A stretch of DNA of 20,829 nt, from positions 1 through 20,829 of the forward strand of contig NZ_CALLXM010000206.1 in NCBI RefSeq assembly GCF_937875265.1. The letters are read 5' to 3'. Each line of letters opens with the position of its first letter. The stretch's first letter is position 1. Below, one piece after another: positions 8,378 to 16,293 of the stretch. Below the pieces are notes generated by a model. It did not search any database, was not told the origin of the DNA, and was given only the letters and a program-made list of their open reading frames with translations. Both the position numbers and the translations under genes were made by a program. This DNA comes from an uncultured Acetobacter sp. (lineage in GTDB: Bacteria; Pseudomonadota; Alphaproteobacteria; Acetobacterales; Acetobacteraceae).

Positions 8378-8833
8378 TTAGTGCAGCGGGTGGAACAGGT
8401 CGGGTGACCCCTGATCAGACATGATGACGTGATTCATCCGGTCAACCCGCAAAGTAAACAACTTGGGTAAATCCCCTTTTGGTCCAGGGCAGGTGCCGGA
8501 GGTTTTCTGCATCACGTCAATGCGGGAACCTGTTGGTGGGTCATTTCCGTTGACCACAAACAGCAGGCAGTCCGGCTTGATCTGCGTCATGCCGTTATGT
8601 GTCACCATAACGCGCAGATGGTGCACCAGAGCGGTATCATCGTACCAGCTTTCTGAACGGAAGGTGTAACGGTCCGTCAGGGTTTCCATCACGCCGGTTT
8701 TAGCTAGCACAATCATCATGACGGAAATGGGCACGACAAGCGCCAGACGGCGCAGGATATGCTGGCGCATTGTCCGCTTGCGGAACGGACCACGCAATGC
8801 GGCGGGGGAGGGCTTGGAGGGTTGCTTGCTCAT
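8378..8833 (-). CDS. Small membrane-anchored protein of unknown function, coupled to zwf
   Basis: I do not recognise this 151-residue protein. It has a basic N-terminus (PFRKRTMRQHILRR), one hydrophobic segment at about 29-46 (RLALVVPISVMMIVLAK) and a polar domain of about 100 residues that is probably periplasmic. That domain holds two cysteines (Cys89 in KPDCLLF, Cys115 in SGTCPG) that could form a disulfide. Its ATG overlaps the zwf stop (ATGA, 8830-8833), so it is probably translated from the zwf message. The overlap and ordinary codon use support a real gene. A link to glucose-6-phosphate metabolism is only suggested by position. Confidence 0.7.
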   Translation of the reverse strand: MSKQPSKPSPAALRGPFRKRTMRQHILRRLALVVPISVMMIVLAKTGVMETLTDRYTFRSESWYDDTALVHHLRVMVTHNGMTQIKPDCLLFVVNGNDPPTGSRIDVMQKTSGTCPGPKGDLPKLFTLRVDRMNHVIMSDQGSPDLFHPLH

Positions 8834-10302
8834 GTTAGCATATCTTCATGCCATAATGCGCCGTCACGAGCCAGAAGGGCACGGGTTGAGGCTGGTCCCC
8901 AGCTGCCTGCAGGGTAGGGTTCCAGCGGTGAGAGGGCGTGACGCCAAGAGGCAAGAATCGGTTCAATCCAGCGCCATGATGCCTCGACTTCATCCCGCCG
9001 GATAAAGAGTGCGGGGTTCCCTCTTACGGCATCCAGCAGCAGGCGCTCGTAGGAATCGTGATATTCAATAGTGAACTGGTTCTCGTAAGACATATCAAGC
9101 GCCGCATTGCGTACTCTAAAACCGCCTGCTCCGGGGTCTTTACTGGCGAGCACCAGTGATAGACCTTCATCAGGTGCAATGCGGATCACCAGTCGGCCCG
9201 GTGAAGGCGTGTTGGTAAAGATGGGCCACATCTGAGGTCGGAATTGCAGCACGATTTCTGTGGTTTTAGCAGCCAGCCGCTTGCCTGTGCGCAGGTAGAA
9301 GGGTGTATTACCCCAGCGGGCAGAGCGGATTTTTGTGCGGATTGCTACGAATGTTTCCGTGTTGCTGGCGCGGTCCTGCCCCAGATCTTCCGCGTAACTT
9401 GGCACATCATGCCCATCAATGCGGCCCGCAGTATACTGCCCGCGAATAACATTGTGGCGCACCATATCGGGCGTCATGGGGCGTAGCGCGTTCAGAACCT
9501 TCAGCTTTTCGTTCCGCAGGTCATCAGCCTGAAGTGAAGCCGGAGCATCCATGGCCACCATGCACAGCACTTGCAGCAGGTGGTTCTGCACCATATCCCG
9601 CAGAGCGCCGGATTCGTCATAATACGGGCCACGCTTGCCCACACCGACCGTCTCGGCAGCGGTAATCTGCACATGGGCGATGGCATCTGAAGACCAGAGC
9701 TTTTCCAGTGCCGGGTTTGCAAACCGCAGGGCCAGAATATTCTGGACCCCTTCTTTCCCCAGATAATGGTCAATTCGGTAGATCGATTCTTCGGGGAAAA
9801 ACCGCCCTACGCCGTCATTAATTTTTGCAGCAGTTTCCATGCTGACCCCAATGGGCTTTTCCAGCACAACGCGCGTTATAGGGGTTATCAGGTTGTGGCC
9901 AGCAAGGGCTGCGCAGAGCGGAGCGTATAAAGCTGGGCTGGTGGCCAGATAGAAGACTCGCGTTCTGTCCTGGTCATTCAGGTTTTCTTCCAGCGTGCTC
10001 CAGTCGCTATCTTCTTTGGTTGCGTCCAGAGAAACATACTGCACCAGCGCCAGAAAGCGGTTCAGTGTTTCAGCATCACGCGCAGCACTGGGAGCAAACT
10101 CCTTAAGGCTGCCCCGCACCTGTTCCCGGAACTGGTCCGTAGAGTGGGCGGAGCGGGCCACGCAGAGAATGCGCGCATCATCCTGAAATTCCTGCGCGCG
10201 GAACCTCTGTAAAAACGCAGGCAGAAGCTTGCGCATTGTCAGATCGCCCGTGGCGCCGAAAATAATAAAATCGAAAGGATCAATCCGATTAATGTGCGCC
10301 AT
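8830..10302 (-). CDS. zwf: Glucose-6-phosphate 1-dehydrogenase
   Basis: This enzyme oxidises glucose 6-phosphate to 6-phosphogluconolactone with NAD(P)+, the entry to the oxidative pentose phosphate pathway. I start it at ATG 10302 (MAHINRIDPFDFIIFG), with GGGAG about 11 nt upstream. This gives 490 residues, the usual size; the frame stays open to 10521, but that extension does not look like the family. The dinucleotide-binding motif GATGDL is at 16-21, EKPIG at 148-152, and the active-site signature RIDHYLGKE at 176-184 (catalytic Asp/His inside). Its stop overlaps the start of the small membrane protein gene. It is divergent from gapR across about 260 bp. In acetic acid bacteria the pentose phosphate pathway is the main cytoplasmic sugar route. 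Confidence 0.96.
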   Translation of the reverse strand: MAHINRIDPFDFIIFGATGDLTMRKLLPAFLQRFRAQEFQDDARILCVARSAHSTDQFREQVRGSLKEFAPSAARDAETLNRFLALVQYVSLDATKEDSDWSTLEENLNDQDRTRVFYLATSPALYAPLCAALAGHNLITPITRVVLEKPIGVSMETAAKINDGVGRFFPEESIYRIDHYLGKEGVQNILALRFANPALEKLWSSDAIAHVQITAAETVGVGKRGPYYDESGALRDMVQNHLLQVLCMVAMDAPASLQADDLRNEKLKVLNALRPMTPDMVRHNVIRGQYTAGRIDGHDVPSYAEDLGQDRASNTETFVAIRTKIRSARWGNTPFYLRTGKRLAAKTTEIVLQFRPQMWPIFTNTPSPGRLVIRIAPDEGLSLVLASKDPGAGGFRVRNAALDMSYENQFTIEYHDSYERLLLDAVRGNPALFIRRDEVEASWRWIEPILASWRHALSPLEPYPAGSWGPASTRALLARDGALWHEDMLT

Positions 10303-10447
10303 GGCCGTATACTCCCGCAAGATTGTGGGTGCCCTTGAAAAGCCCCAGATAAAGACTTTCTTCCATTTCAAAATACAGAAGAATGGGGCAATTGGGAAAG
10401 CGTTGTGGCAGAGGGTTTGTCCATAAGGCTTCTGGCTGTCAAGGTAA

Positions 10448-10476
10448 TTGACCGCACGGGCGGCTCGCGATAAGCC
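10448..10476 (+). promoter_or_regulatory. Weak candidate promoter for gapR
   Basis: TTGACC (10448-10453) and TAAGCC (10471-10476) are separated by 17 nt, about 85 bp upstream of gapR. The -35 is good, the -10 is weak. Nothing else in the zwf/gapR intergenic region stands out. Confidence 0.3.
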
Positions 10477-10560
10477 CGCGCCTTTGGTGTTCGGGCGTGG
10501 CTGGCAAAATGCCTGCCGCACTCAGGCCCTGAACACAGCATGGAAACGGGGAGCTGGAGC

Positions 10561-10833
10561 ATGGATACCGAAGGAATTTCCGGTGGGGATGATGCAGCTG
10601 TAGGTGGCATTGCCGCTGATCGGCTGAGAAGCATCATTGAACGGGTCGAGCGTCTGGAAGAAGAGCGCAAGGCGCTGGCAGGCGATATTAAAGATATCTT
10701 TACCGAAGCCAAGTCCGCCGGGTTTGATGTTAAAGTCATTCGTCAGATCATCCGCCTGCGCAAGCAGGAGCCGAGTGAAGTTGAAGAGCAGGAAACTCTG
10801 CTTGATATCTATCGTCGTGCCCTTGGGATGTGA
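10561..10833 (+). CDS. gapR: GapR family (DUF2312/UPF0335) nucleoid-associated DNA-binding protein
   Basis: Members of this alphaproteobacterial family are small helical DNA-binding proteins; Caulobacter GapR binds overtwisted, AT-rich DNA ahead of replication forks and helps topoisomerases. The 90-residue protein matches the family throughout: VGGIAADRLRSIIERVERLE (14-33), EERKALAGDIKDIFTEAKSA (34-53), GFDVKVIRQIIRLRKQ (54-69) and the terminal LDIYRRALGM. I choose ATG 10561, with a GGGAG/GGAG stretch just upstream; ATG 10540 would add seven residues. A membrane protein gene follows on the same strand. Confidence 0.92.
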   Translation: MDTEGISGGDDAAVGGIAADRLRSIIERVERLEEERKALAGDIKDIFTEAKSAGFDVKVIRQIIRLRKQEPSEVEEQETLLDIYRRALGM

Positions 10834-10862
10834 TTAAGACCATGCCACGCAACGGGTTTCCG

Positions 10863-10889
10863 AAGGGATGCAGCTTAGTCTGATCCCTT
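10863..10889 (+). terminator. Inverted repeat after gapR, possible weak terminator
   Basis: AAGGGAT (10863-10869) and ATCCCTT (10883-10889) form a 7-bp stem with a 13-nt loop, followed by TTCC. It sits between gapR and the next gene and may separate or attenuate their expression. The T-tract is minimal. Confidence 0.3.
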
Positions 10890-10941
10890 TCCGGACGCCG
10901 GTTGCACGGTATGGAAACCTGATGTGTGGGGTCTGTAAGGA

Positions 10942-11610
10942 ATGATGTCAGTGGTTTTTCCTGACTGGATGCCGCTTTGGGCGCAGCTTCTGGTGATGGC
11001 GCTTGTCATCGTGTTCGGGCTTGCGTTCCTGATGATGCCGTTTGCTGTTTTTGGCGTAAAAAGCCGTCTTGCTGAGCTGGAGTTGCAAACTCAGGAGATG
11101 CAGGCCGATGTGCGGGCTGTATCCATGCGTCTGGCTTCAGGGCAGGGGCAGGCCATGCGTGCCGCGCAGGATGAGGTTTTCAGCCGCCCGGCAGTGCCTG
11201 ACGGTGTGCAGGTGGAGGAAATTCGTCCGCCGGAACCCACCAAGCCCTCCCCAATTCTGTCCGCACCTGTGCTGACACCTTTGCGGACGCCCAAGGTGTC
11301 CGATGCATATGAAGCGCGTCGGGATGCTCCGCCCCCACCCAATCTGGAGGCGGAGCAGCGGGAGGTTTCAGGCCGTCGTGTCATGCCCTGGCATGAACCG
11401 CAAAAAGACGCGTCCGGGCGGCAGGAGCCGCTGGCGGATGTGATGCGGCGCCACCGTGCGCCGGATGCAGATCAGCCGCCGTATCGCCCCGATTTTTCAC
11501 GCCCGGCAGAAGGGCCCGCAGAGTCGCGTATTAAGCGGACGTATGATGAAGATACCGGGCGTTCCGAACCTGTGCTGAACTGGCCGTCTCGCAAGCCTGC
11601 CGATTTTTAA
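10942..11610 (+). CDS. Single-pass membrane protein with coiled coil and proline-rich tail, unknown function
   Basis: This 222-residue protein is not assigned to a known family. It has a hydrophobic segment at about 12-37 (LWAQLLVMALVIVFGLAF onward), a short heptad-like region at about 40-66 (KSRLAELELQTQEMQADVRA), then about 150 residues rich in Pro, Arg, Glu and Asp that are probably disordered. The layout resembles an envelope scaffold with a short N-terminus and a long soluble tail, but no function can be given. AAGGA lies directly before the tandem ATG ATG, so either Met1 or Met2 may start. It is 108 bp after gapR and ends against a hairpin shared with proB. Confidence 0.75.
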   Translation: MMSVVFPDWMPLWAQLLVMALVIVFGLAFLMMPFAVFGVKSRLAELELQTQEMQADVRAVSMRLASGQGQAMRAAQDEVFSRPAVPDGVQVEEIRPPEPTKPSPILSAPVLTPLRTPKVSDAYEARRDAPPPPNLEAEQREVSGRRVMPWHEPQKDASGRQEPLADVMRRHRAPDADQPPYRPDFSRPAEGPAESRIKRTYDEDTGRSEPVLNWPSRKPADF

Positions 11611-11612
11611 CC

Positions 11613-11631
11613 GGAGGGGGCATTCCCCTCC
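11613..11631. terminator. Bidirectional hairpin between the membrane protein gene and proB
   Basis: GGAGGGG (11613-11619) and CCCCTCC (11625-11631) make a perfect 7-bp GC-rich stem with a 5-nt loop, in the 22-bp gap between two convergent genes. On the minus strand an A/T stretch follows after a few bases. It probably terminates both transcripts. Confidence 0.5.
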
Positions 11632-11632
11632 T

Positions 11633-12763
11633 TCAGACCATGACGAGATCGTCCCGATGGATAATCTCGTCACGTCCCTGCCAGCCCAGAATATCTGAAA
11701 GTTCTGCAGAACGATGCCCGGCAATCCGGCGTGCATCATCGGCGTCATAAGCGGACAGGCCACGCGCCAGAACGCGTCCCCCATTATCCATCACAACAAC
11801 CAGATCGCCTTGTGTGAAATCTCCCTTTACGCCCAGCACACCTGCCGGGAGAAGGGAGCCACCATGCCGCAGAGCTTCTACAGCACCCTGATCAATCATG
11901 ATTTCACCAGCAGGTGTCAGGCTTCCGGCAATCCATTGTTTCCGGGCTGTCTGAGCGCAGACCTGAGGTAGGAACCATGAGCAGCGTGCGCCGTCCAGCA
12001 GCGCACGGAGCGGGTGGTGAGGCGTGCCTAACGCAATAGCCATGGCGCAACCAGAGCGGGTCGCAATACCTGCGGCCAGAAGCTTGGTGCGCATACCGCC
12101 GGAAGAATAACCGGGCGGAGGCTCACCCCCCATGGCTTCAATTTCCGGGGTGAGAGCTTCAATAACCGGGATGTGCTGTGCAGCCGGGTTTGAGCGTGGG
12201 TCGGCTGTGTAAAGACCGTCAATGTCAGAGAGCAGTACAAGCTGATCCGCATCAATCATCTGGGCCACGCGGGCCGCCAGTCGGTCATTATCACCAAAAC
12301 GAATTTCTGCCGTGGCGATGGTATCATTTTCGTTAATCACGGGCACACAGCCCAACCCAAGCAAGGTATCCAGCGTGGCGCGCGCGTTCAGGTAACGCTT
12401 ACGGTCTTCTGTATCTTCCGGGGTCAGCAAAAGCTGTGCGGCAGTCAGGCCTTGCGCGGAAAGAGCGTGACTCCATGCCTGTGCCAGACTGATCTGACCT
12501 ACGGCAGCAGCAGCCTGTTTTTCCGGCAGGCGGAGCGGGCCAGCGGTCAGCCCGAGCGTGTGCCTAGCCAGCGCAATGGCGCCGGATGAGACAACAGCCA
12601 CATCCGTGCCCTGCTGCCGGAGCTGAGCAATATCCGCCGCCACACTGGCAAGCCATGCCTGCCGTGGGGCAGCGTTGTCCGGGTCCACCACCAGCGCACT
12701 GCCGATCTTGATAACAAGCCGACGGGCGGAAGAAAGGGAAGGGCTGGTGAGGCGTCCGGTCAT
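11633..12763 (-). CDS. proB: Glutamate 5-kinase with C-terminal PUA domain
   Basis: ProB phosphorylates L-glutamate to gamma-glutamyl phosphate, the first and usually proline-inhibited step of proline synthesis. From ATG 12763 the protein has 376 residues (E. coli ProB 367). It shows an amino-acid kinase domain with VIKIGSA (17-23), SSGAIALA (59-66), NENDTIATAEIRFGDNDRLA (144-163), LLSDIDGLYTADPR (177-190) and SSGGMRTKLLAAG (220-232), then a PUA domain at about 279-375. The frame is open to 12829, which would overlap obgE, but the first 22 residues of that version do not look like the family. It follows obgE by 46 bp, a common alphaproteobacterial order. Confidence 0.95.
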   Translation of the reverse strand: MTGRLTSPSLSSARRLVIKIGSALVVDPDNAAPRQAWLASVAADIAQLRQQGTDVAVVSSGAIALARHTLGLTAGPLRLPEKQAAAAVGQISLAQAWSHALSAQGLTAAQLLLTPEDTEDRKRYLNARATLDTLLGLGCVPVINENDTIATAEIRFGDNDRLAARVAQMIDADQLVLLSDIDGLYTADPRSNPAAQHIPVIEALTPEIEAMGGEPPPGYSSGGMRTKLLAAGIATRSGCAMAIALGTPHHPLRALLDGARCSWFLPQVCAQTARKQWIAGSLTPAGEIMIDQGAVEALRHGGSLLPAGVLGVKGDFTQGDLVVVMDNGGRVLARGLSAYDADDARRIAGHRSAELSDILGWQGRDEIIHRDDLVMV

Positions 12764-12809
12764 GGAATTAAACCATTCTATATCGTGACCCCCGGAGGGG
12801 CTGGTATGC

Positions 12810-13826
12810 TTAAGCGGGGTCTTTTTCATCCTTACGGATGGTTGTCACCTGATTCTGAAGAGCCCGCAGTAATTCCGGAACACCCTGATGTGTGGCAGCA
12901 GAAATCAGCATTACAGGTGCGCCGCTGGCTTTTTCCAGCGCCCGTTTGCGGGCAGAGGCTTCACGCGGGGTCATGGAATCATTCTTGTTCAGGGCAATGA
13001 TTTCCGGCTTGTCAGCCAGCCCACCGCCATATGCAGAAAGCTCATGCCGGATGGTGCGCCACGCATCCACAACATCGCCAGCCGCACCATCAATAAGATG
13101 CAACAGCACAGCGCAGCGTTCTACATGGCCCAGAAAGCGGTCACCCAGCCCCGTGCCTTCGTGCGCACCTTCAATCAGCCCCGGAATATCCGCCACCACA
13201 AATTCTTCTGTCATGGACAGACGCACAACGCCCAGCTGGGGGTGCAGTGTGGTGAAGGGGTAATCTGCAATTTTCGGGCGCGCTGCTGAGACAACGGAAA
13301 GGAACGTGGATTTCCCTGCATTGGGCAGGCCCACCAGGCCCACATCGGCAATCAGCTTCATGCGCAGCCAGACCCAGCGTTCTTCACCCGGCCAGCCCTT
13401 GTCGGAACGGCGAGGCGCACGATTGGTGCTGCTTTTGAAGTTGGCATTCCCGAAGCCGCCATCACCACCCCGGCAGAGGGTAATGGTTTTCCCGGCTTCA
13501 TCCAGATCGGCCAGCATGGTTTCCCGGTCATCATCAATAATCTGCGTGCCGATTGGCACCTTGATGACCACGTTCTGCGCGGCAGCACCCGTACGGTCAG
13601 ACCCGGCACCGTTGCCACCCTTACGGGCGCGGAAATGCTGGGTATACCGGAAGTCGATCAGGGTATTCAGGTTGGGCACGGCTTCAAAAATGATGTCACC
13701 ACCACGGCCACCATTGCCACCATCCGGGCCACCGAATTCGACATACTTTTCCCGGCGGAAGGCGGTGACACCATCTCCGCCATCGCCGGAGCGGACGTAG
13801 ATTTTTGCCTGATCAAGAAACTTCAT
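12810..13826 (-). CDS. obgE: ObgE/CgtA, ribosome-associated GTPase
   Basis: Obg is an essential GTPase acting in 50S subunit maturation and stress signalling. The 338-residue protein starts with the glycine-rich Obg fold (KIYVRSGDGGDGVTAFRREK and GGPDGGNGGRGG, 8-43) and continues with the G domain: G1 GLPNAGKST (166-174), FTTLHPQLG (191-199), G3 DIPGLIEGAHEG (213-224), G4 NKND (280-283) and G5 ISA (308-310). The optional C-terminal Obg domain is short or absent, as in other proteins of about 340 residues. It lies downstream of rplU-rpmA, the conserved order, with a terminator-like hairpin just before it. Confidence 0.96.
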   Translation of the reverse strand: MKFLDQAKIYVRSGDGGDGVTAFRREKYVEFGGPDGGNGGRGGDIIFEAVPNLNTLIDFRYTQHFRARKGGNGAGSDRTGAAAQNVVIKVPIGTQIIDDDRETMLADLDEAGKTITLCRGGDGGFGNANFKSSTNRAPRRSDKGWPGEERWVWLRMKLIADVGLVGLPNAGKSTFLSVVSAARPKIADYPFTTLHPQLGVVRLSMTEEFVVADIPGLIEGAHEGTGLGDRFLGHVERCAVLLHLIDGAAGDVVDAWRTIRHELSAYGGGLADKPEIIALNKNDSMTPREASARKRALEKASGAPVMLISAATHQGVPELLRALQNQVTTIRKDEKDPA

Positions 13827-13851
13827 GGGATACTTTCAACGCCTGAACATG

Positions 13852-13881
13852 AAAAAGGGCCGATCCTGTGAGGACCGGCCC
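13852..13881 (-). terminator. Rho-independent terminator between rpmA and obgE
   Basis: On the minus strand GGGCCGGTCC, a 5-nt loop, and GGATCGGCCC form a 10-bp stem with one mismatch, followed by TTTTT (13856-13852). This is a classic intrinsic terminator. It would end most rplU-rpmA transcripts before obgE, so obgE either has its own promoter or depends on read-through. Confidence 0.75.
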
Positions 13882-13930
13882 CTTGCCATTCCGGCCACGG
13901 GAAAAACGCGTGGTGGAGCTTCTGAGTGCT

Positions 13931-14200
13931 TTATTCAGCAGCTGCCGGCAGGGCGTCCACAGAAACGTGCACGCGGCCTTCGGCGCGACGCTCAAAGCGA
14001 ACGCTGCCTTCAATCAGAGCAAAGATGGTGTGGTCACGACCAACACCAACGTTAGCGCCCGGCTTCATCTTCGTGCCACGCTGGCGGATGATGATGTTAC
14101 CAGCGATAACCTGCTCGCCACCAAATTTCTTAACGCCAAGACGGCGTCCGGCGCTGTCGCGCCCGTTGCGGGATGAACCGCCAGCTTTTTTTTGTGCCAT
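13931..14200 (-). CDS. rpmA: 50S ribosomal protein L27
   Basis: L27 sits near the peptidyl-transferase centre of the 50S subunit. The 89-residue protein begins MAQKKAGGSSRNGRDSAGR and continues LGVKKFGGEQVIAGNIIIRQ and KMKPGANVGVGRDHTIFALI, the standard L27 sequence. The N-terminus has no cleavable extension of the Firmicutes type. It is 43 bp downstream of rplU and is followed by an intrinsic terminator. Confidence 0.97.
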   Translation of the reverse strand: MAQKKAGGSSRNGRDSAGRRLGVKKFGGEQVIAGNIIIRQRGTKMKPGANVGVGRDHTIFALIEGSVRFERRAEGRVHVSVDALPAAAE

Positions 14201-14243
14201 GACCTAAGTCCTCTTCTAGTCTACCAGCCGAACCCTAATGGGC

Positions 14244-14561
14244 TCAGGCGGCGTTAATCTCTTGAATGCGCAGAACGGTTACCGGCTGACGGTGGCCATT
14301 CTTGCGGCGGCTGTTCTGCCGGCGGCGCTTCTTGAAGATAATGACCTTCTTGAGGCGGTCCTGAGCGATGACGGTTGCCGTCACCTTTGCGCCAGCAACT
14401 GTGGGGGCGCCAATAGCGGAGGTAACGCCTTCGCCACCTACGGCAAGAACTTCATCAAAAGTGATGGTGGCGCCAGCTTCGGTTTCCAGCTTTTCAACTT
14501 TGAGCACCATGTTGGGCTCAACCCGATACTGCTTGCCGCCGGTGCGGATAACTGCGTACAT
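14244..14561 (-). CDS. rplU: 50S ribosomal protein L21
   Basis: L21 binds 23S rRNA in the large subunit. From ATG 14561 the protein is 105 residues: MYAVIRTGGKQYRVEPNMV, then TVIAQDRLKKVIIFKKRRRQ, matching the family at both ends. The frame is open to 14666, but that extension does not resemble L21, and an AGG lies 6 nt before ATG 14561. It is the first gene of the rplU-rpmA pair, with a leader of about 120 nt if the proposed promoter is right. Confidence 0.97.
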   Translation of the reverse strand: MYAVIRTGGKQYRVEPNMVLKVEKLETEAGATITFDEVLAVGGEGVTSAIGAPTVAGAKVTATVIAQDRLKKVIIFKKRRRQNSRRKNGHRQPVTVLRIQEINAA

Positions 14562-14642
14562 AAAACCTGTCTCTCTTTCCGATCTCTTGACCTTCCGCGG
14601 CACAGGCGCAGGCGAAGGGTCTTGGTCGCTTTTTGTTCCTTG

Positions 14643-14715
14643 GCCGCATTGGCGGCATGGCTCCATCTACGTGGAGTGGTGCGGCTTTTTACGGGGAGAG
14701 TCCCCCCTTCGTCAA
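14643..14715 (-). promoter_or_regulatory. Candidate rplU promoter and start of its leader
   Basis: On the minus strand TTGACG (14715-14710) and TAAAAA (14691-14686) are 18 nt apart. Just inside the resulting transcript two small hairpins are possible: CTCCA/TGGAG (14661-14676) and GCCGC/GCGGC with a 4-nt loop (14643-14656). Ribosomal protein operons are often autoregulated through leaders; here that is only a suggestion. Confidence 0.4.
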
Positions 14716-14745
14716 CAAGAACTTGCAAACGGCCCTGATCTCTGC

Positions 14746-14774
14746 TTGCGCGCCATAAAAACCGTGCTTATAAG
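14746..14774 (+). promoter_or_regulatory. Promoter of tRNA-Ser
   Basis: TTGCGC (14746-14751) and TATAAG (14769-14774) are separated by exactly 17 nt. A start a few bases on falls immediately before the tRNA 5' end at 14785. This is a good sigma-70-type promoter and it is back to back with the proposed rplU promoter. Confidence 0.65.
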
Positions 14775-14784
14775 CCGGGCCAAT

Positions 14785-14874
<90 letters not shown>

Positions 14875-14943
14875 TTCATGCAAATAGTAAATTAAATCAA
14901 TAGCTTGAATGTGTATTCTAATGGATCAGAGTATGTAGTTTAG

Positions 14944-15494
14944 GGGCTTGAATGTCACGTCTCTGTAGTCTTTATTAGCTTTGATTTATACAGTGGTCGG
15001 ACCGGATATGCGCGGGCCCAGTTGATGCCTGAAATTATGGGGGAGGTTGACCGCCCGACAGTTATGTTACGCGGCGTAAGCGGACAGTCCTATAGCGGGA
15101 TTCCTGAAGGATAAAGCCTGTCTTTGTGAAGGCATGTCCCGCTTCCATGGTTTTCTGTGATGGGTATTCGAGCTAAAATCCTGTCGAGCGATGATCTTCT
15201 TGTTGGTCTCGATCGATGCAGTTGTATCAGGATTATTTATTGTGGTGATCCCGGTCCAGGGTAGTCGCTGTCGGCTACAGATAGATCGACAGTTTCTATC
15301 CCTAAAAGCTGAAAGGTAAGATTTCTAGCGAATATTAATTTCATAATTATTGTCTGGAAATGAACGCCGGACAGGTCATTGTTGTAGACTGCCAGCGAGA
15401 TTGTGGGAATGAGTTGCGGTGTGCCGGGTGTGGAGTATTTTCTTGCCGACTGAAAATTGAGATGATCGAAGTATACAAAGCCAGAATATCCCAA
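14944..15494. other. Gene-poor AT-rich stretch with weak open frames, no recognised gene
   Basis: Between the tRNA and the glycosyltransferase gene (14875-15530) no convincing gene was found. A minus-strand frame of 85 codons (15237-15494) begins only at TTG without a ribosome binding site. A second minus-strand frame is open from about 15320 to a TAA at 15067-15069, offset by one base. A plus-strand frame is open from 14944 to about 15110. The composition of the minus frames is protein-like (for example IETVDLSVADSDYPG), so they could be pieces of one frameshifted gene, but none matches a family I know. Confidence 0.3.
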
Positions 15495-15530
15495 TGATTA
15501 GCTCAGATTTTTATAATATGGAAACCTATT

Positions 15531-16268
15531 ATGCTTAACTCGATTAAGGTTATTTCGCTCGATAAAACTCCTGAACGGTTTTTAAATTTTAAGAAAATTA
15601 ATGCTCAGCTTCCCATCGAGCGTATCTCAGCTTGTGAGGGGGCGATGCTAAAAAAAGAGGAATATATTGAGGCGGGAATTTTCAGTCGTGAGTTGGAATA
15701 TTCAGCTGGTGCACTGGGATGTGCCATATCTCATATCAGGTTATGGCAGCAAGCAGTCTCTGAAAATTCAGTCCGTCATATTGCTGAAGATGACGCTATT
15801 ATTCGAGATGATTTTTATCAGGTTTTTACTGACGCTGAAAAACATTTTAAAGACTGGGATATTTTTCTGTGGGGTTATAACTATGACTGGCCAGTTGGTC
15901 TTTCATCATATTTTGACACTGTAAGTTCTCTGGAAGTGAAAAATTTATTACCGGATTTTTTGTATAAAAACTATCATGCATTTAAAATAGAGAAGAAAAA
16001 ACCGTCTCTGTTACCTTTGGTGTCTGCTGCGGGAACTGGATTTTATTCTGTTTCACCTCAGGGGGCTCAAAAATTGTTGAAACTTTGTCTACCACTGTCA
16101 ATGGAAAGCCCTAAATACATCAAAGATGAAAGCCTTCTATGGCATAACAATGGTCTGGATGTAGAAATGTCTAGGCACTATAGGTTGATGAATTCTTATA
16201 TAAGTTTTCCTTCGATGGCGCTAATGATTAACAATTATAATAATTCAACAATACAAAATGAAGGATAG
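15531..16268 (+). CDS. Family 25 glycosyltransferase (LPS-type)
   Basis: GT25 enzymes transfer sugars from nucleotide donors, mostly onto lipooligosaccharide or other surface glycans, at the cytoplasmic face of the membrane. The 245-residue protein shows the family pattern: VISLDKTPERFLNF (7-20), ISACEGA (32-38), GALGCAISHIRLWQQAV (60-76), an acidic HIAEDDAII motif (83-91; EDD 86-88 likely metal or donor binding), and GTGFYSVSPQGAQKLL (168-183). There is no signal peptide or membrane segment. A weak GGAAA precedes ATG 15531 and a TATAAT-like hexamer is at 15512-15517. Its codons are strongly A/T-biased, unlike the GC-rich genes on both sides, suggesting transfer. No other glycan gene is nearby, so the acceptor is unknown. 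Confidence 0.8.
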   Translation: MLNSIKVISLDKTPERFLNFKKINAQLPIERISACEGAMLKKEEYIEAGIFSRELEYSAGALGCAISHIRLWQQAVSENSVRHIAEDDAIIRDDFYQVFTDAEKHFKDWDIFLWGYNYDWPVGLSSYFDTVSSLEVKNLLPDFLYKNYHAFKIEKKKPSLLPLVSAAGTGFYSVSPQGAQKLLKLCLPLSMESPKYIKDESLLWHNNGLDVEMSRHYRLMNSYISFPSMALMINNYNNSTIQNEG

Positions 16269-16293
16269 GGCTTCGCGAGGGTTTGTGATATCC

